A stretch of DNA of 5,916 nt from Candidatus Zixiibacteriota bacterium (GTDB lineage: Bacteria; SM23-81): the NCBI GenBank assembly GCA_030628225.1, contig DAOVRJ010000159.1, positions 1-5,916 of the forward strand. The letters are read 5' to 3'. Below the pieces are notes generated by a model. The model had not been told where the DNA came from and ran no database searches. It worked only from the letters and a program-made list of their open reading frames with translations. A program made the position numbers and the translations under genes. Positions 5,804 through 5,916 of the stretch are shown here, one piece after another (within the stretch, counting starts at the first letter, position 1; each line of letters begins with the position of its first letter).

Positions 5804-5916
5804 TGGATTCCGCAGAGAGTAATAATGGGACAGGGCCGGAGACACTCCTGGATATACGGCTTCGCCGCTGGCCATCAGGGATATGTCAAGTCTGCAAAAA
5901 AGTCTCTTTCGTAAAC
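5803..5916 (+). CDS. Possible start of a further gene, cut by the right window edge
   Basis: The Nif3-like stop and an ATG overlap as TAATG. The frame stays open for 38 codons to the window edge (begins MDSAESNNGTGPETLLDIRL, later ICQVCKKVSFVN). The CxxC pair (ICQVCKK) would suit an N-terminal zinc-binding knuckle, but too little is present to assign a family. No good Shine-Dalgarno precedes this ATG, so it would depend on coupling to the upstream gene. A short alternative frame (ATG at 5825, stop at 5914) competes. The call rests on tight spacing, the open frame and the lack of a terminator. Confidence 0.4.
   Translation, partial: MDSAESNNGTGPETLLDIRLRRWPSGICQVCKKVSFVN

Noticed and set aside
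5381-5875. Minus-strand open frame of 164 codons over the Nif3-like gene
   Set aside because: It is antisense to a gene with all five metal ligands in place, with no supporting motif.
5825-5914. Short plus-strand open frame of 29 codons after the Nif3-like gene
   Set aside because: It is too short, has no recognisable motif and competes with the TAATG-linked frame; nothing supports it.

Overview
The window is ordinary chromosomal-looking bacterial DNA. The genes are GC-rich with G/C-ending codons, and they are separated by two markedly AT-rich spacers. No phage, transposase, tRNA, rRNA or CRISPR array is visible. The organism cannot be named from this alone. A secreted M6-family metalloprotease, an RDD membrane protein and GC-rich genes split by AT-rich spacers with short T-rich repeats would fit an uncultured bacterium, perhaps of the FCB superphylum; that placement is a guess.

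Layout. (1) Positions 1-1178, minus strand: the N-terminal 392 codons of a secreted M6 metalloprotease, cut by the left window edge. Its frame is open to the edge and holds a signal peptide and a HEMGH zinc motif. (2) 1179-1522: a divergent intergenic region. It carries a strong sigma70-type promoter on the minus strand (TTGACA, 17 bp, TGaTAGAAT) with A-tracts upstream, and an inferred leader of about 130 nt with two mini-ORFs. A pyrimidine-rich, almost G-free tract lies on the nitroreductase side. (3) 1523-3351, plus strand: a three-gene cluster of a nitroreductase-family flavoprotein, an exported protein of unknown function joined to it by an ATGA overlap, and an RDD-family membrane protein 33 nt further on. 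A hairpin followed by a T-rich run at 3376-3408 probably ends this transcript. (4) 3352-3666: an AT-rich spacer with CATTTTT heptamer repeats and an imperfect inverted repeat, with no convincing gene. (5) 3667-5803, plus strand: rarA (AAA+ replication-associated recombination protein) overlapping by 14 nt a Nif3/YbgI-family dinuclear-metal protein. A TAATG junction then leads into a possible third gene cut by the right edge.

How they work together. RarA and the Nif3-like protein appear to be co-translated, but a shared job is not established. The nitroreductase, exported protein and RDD protein look like one transcript with no obvious pathway. I do not see a clearly new multi-gene system. The points most worth a second look are the metalloprotease leader, the unrecognised exported protein coupled to the nitroreductase, and the repeat-rich spacer before rarA.
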